NCBI RefSeq assembly: GCF_000600295.1
Contig: NZ_JEMG01000001.1
Span: 3,477,800-3,541,799, forward strand
Length of the DNA stretch: 64,000 nucleotides
Source: Hylemonella gracilis str. Niagara R
GTDB taxonomy: Bacteria; Pseudomonadota; Gammaproteobacteria; Burkholderiales; Burkholderiaceae_C
Direction: 5' to 3'
Under the pieces are notes generated by a model. It saw nothing but the letters and a program-made list of their open reading frames with translations, had not been told where the DNA came from and did no database searches. Below are positions 63,735-64,000 of this stretch, piece after piece. The translations under genes and the position numbers were made by a program. Position 1 is the first letter of the stretch. The number at the start of each line of letters is the position of its first letter.

Positions 63735-64000
63735 TCAGTCCACCGATCGCCCTTTGAGGGCGAAGATGCCTTGCGGTCGTTTCTGGATGAAGGCGATGAT
63801 GAAGACCAGCACCATGATCTTGGCCAGCACCGCGCCCTGCCAGCCTTCGAGCAGCTTGTTCACCAGGCCCAGGCCCAGCGCGGCGTAGACCGTGCCCGCG
63901 AGCTGGCCCACGCCCCCCAGCACCACGACCATGAAGGAGTCGACGATGTAGCCCTGGCCCAGGTCCGGGCCGACATTGCCGACCTGAGACAGCGCGCAAC
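63735..64000 (-). CDS. urtB: Urea ABC transporter permease UrtB (partial, C-terminal end)
   Basis: The last 88 residues of a LivH-like permease: G-Y-I-V-D-S-F-M-V-V-V-L-G-G-V-G-Q-L-A-G-T-V (the conserved VDSFMVVV/GG loop), G-x-V-N-K-L-L-E, a final helix, and I-F-A-L-K-G-R-S-V-D at the end. Identity as UrtB rests on its place 13 bp before urtC. The gene start and urtA lie outside the window. Confidence 0.9.
   Translation of the reverse strand, partial: CALSQVGNVGPDLGQGYIVDSFMVVVLGGVGQLAGTVYAALGLGLVNKLLEGWQGAVLAKIMVLVFIIAFIQKRPQGIFALKGRSVD

Overview
This is a 64 kb stretch of a high-GC (mostly mid-60s %) chromosome, densely packed with genes and without transposases, integrases, phage genes, tRNAs, rRNAs or CRISPR arrays that I could see. 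Protein content and style (stand-alone fusA, phhBA, UrtBCDE, TIGR03364-like oxidoreductase next to a 2-aminoethylphosphonate-type ABC transporter, Cys-rich CWC protein, DUF1304 and DUF2214 proteins, GC-rich palindromic repeats) point to a betaproteobacterium of the order Burkholderiales, most like Comamonadaceae. That placement is inference from gene families, not a database result.

Layout. 0-2 kb: the start of a SnoaL-like gene divergent from soxR across a well-preserved SoxR box, then an MFS transporter. 2.3-9.6 kb: an orphan fusA with a strong terminator, convergent with acnA; a diguanylate cyclase with a tandemly duplicated sensor region; two small genes (DUF1304, CWC). 9.7-17.3 kb: a Cache-domain chemoreceptor, an AHSA1-like protein, rsmD coupled to two M16 peptidases (one inactive partner carrying an in-frame repeat insertion), divergent ftsY, and a TauE/SafE transporter. 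17.4-24.8 kb: phhBA, selD, a DUF962-ureD-esterase run (ureD without any urease subunit gene), and a cytochrome b561 plus two YceI proteins. 25-30.2 kb: ethanolamine use, with a permease behind a consensus sigma-54 promoter and eutBC without microcompartment genes, the two separated by a tetR/DUF2214 divergent pair with a visible operator.

30.3-36.5 kb: a DHH phosphoesterase, then a four-gene phosphonate operon (binding protein, ATPase, double-length permease, FAD amine oxidase). A phosphonoacetaldehyde hydrolase (phnX) lies 14 kb further on at 50 kb; together they could take an aminophosphonate to phosphonoacetaldehyde and then to acetaldehyde plus phosphate without PhnW. 36.8-44.8 kb: kdpABCDE for high-affinity potassium uptake, with helically phased repeats upstream. 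45-52.1 kb: an EamA transporter, a Fur-controlled haem-type TonB receptor divergent from an EF-hand lipoprotein and a DUF4198 protein, phnX and benE. 52.1-54.3 kb: a low-GC hypothetical and a DrrAB-type exporter.

54.4-58.5 kb holds what I consider the most interesting module: a HAD phosphatase, a synthase that resembles cyanobacterial glucosylglycerol-phosphate synthase rather than OtsA, and a sodium:solute symporter, in one operon. It looks like a compatible-solute (glucosylglycerol) system in split-gene form. With Kdp it gives the window an osmotic-stress flavour. 59-60.4 kb: AraC regulator, VOC protein and a small membrane protein. 60.4-64 kb: urea transporter genes urtB (partial), C, D and E, with a 642 bp insertion of nested palindromes between urtD and urtE.
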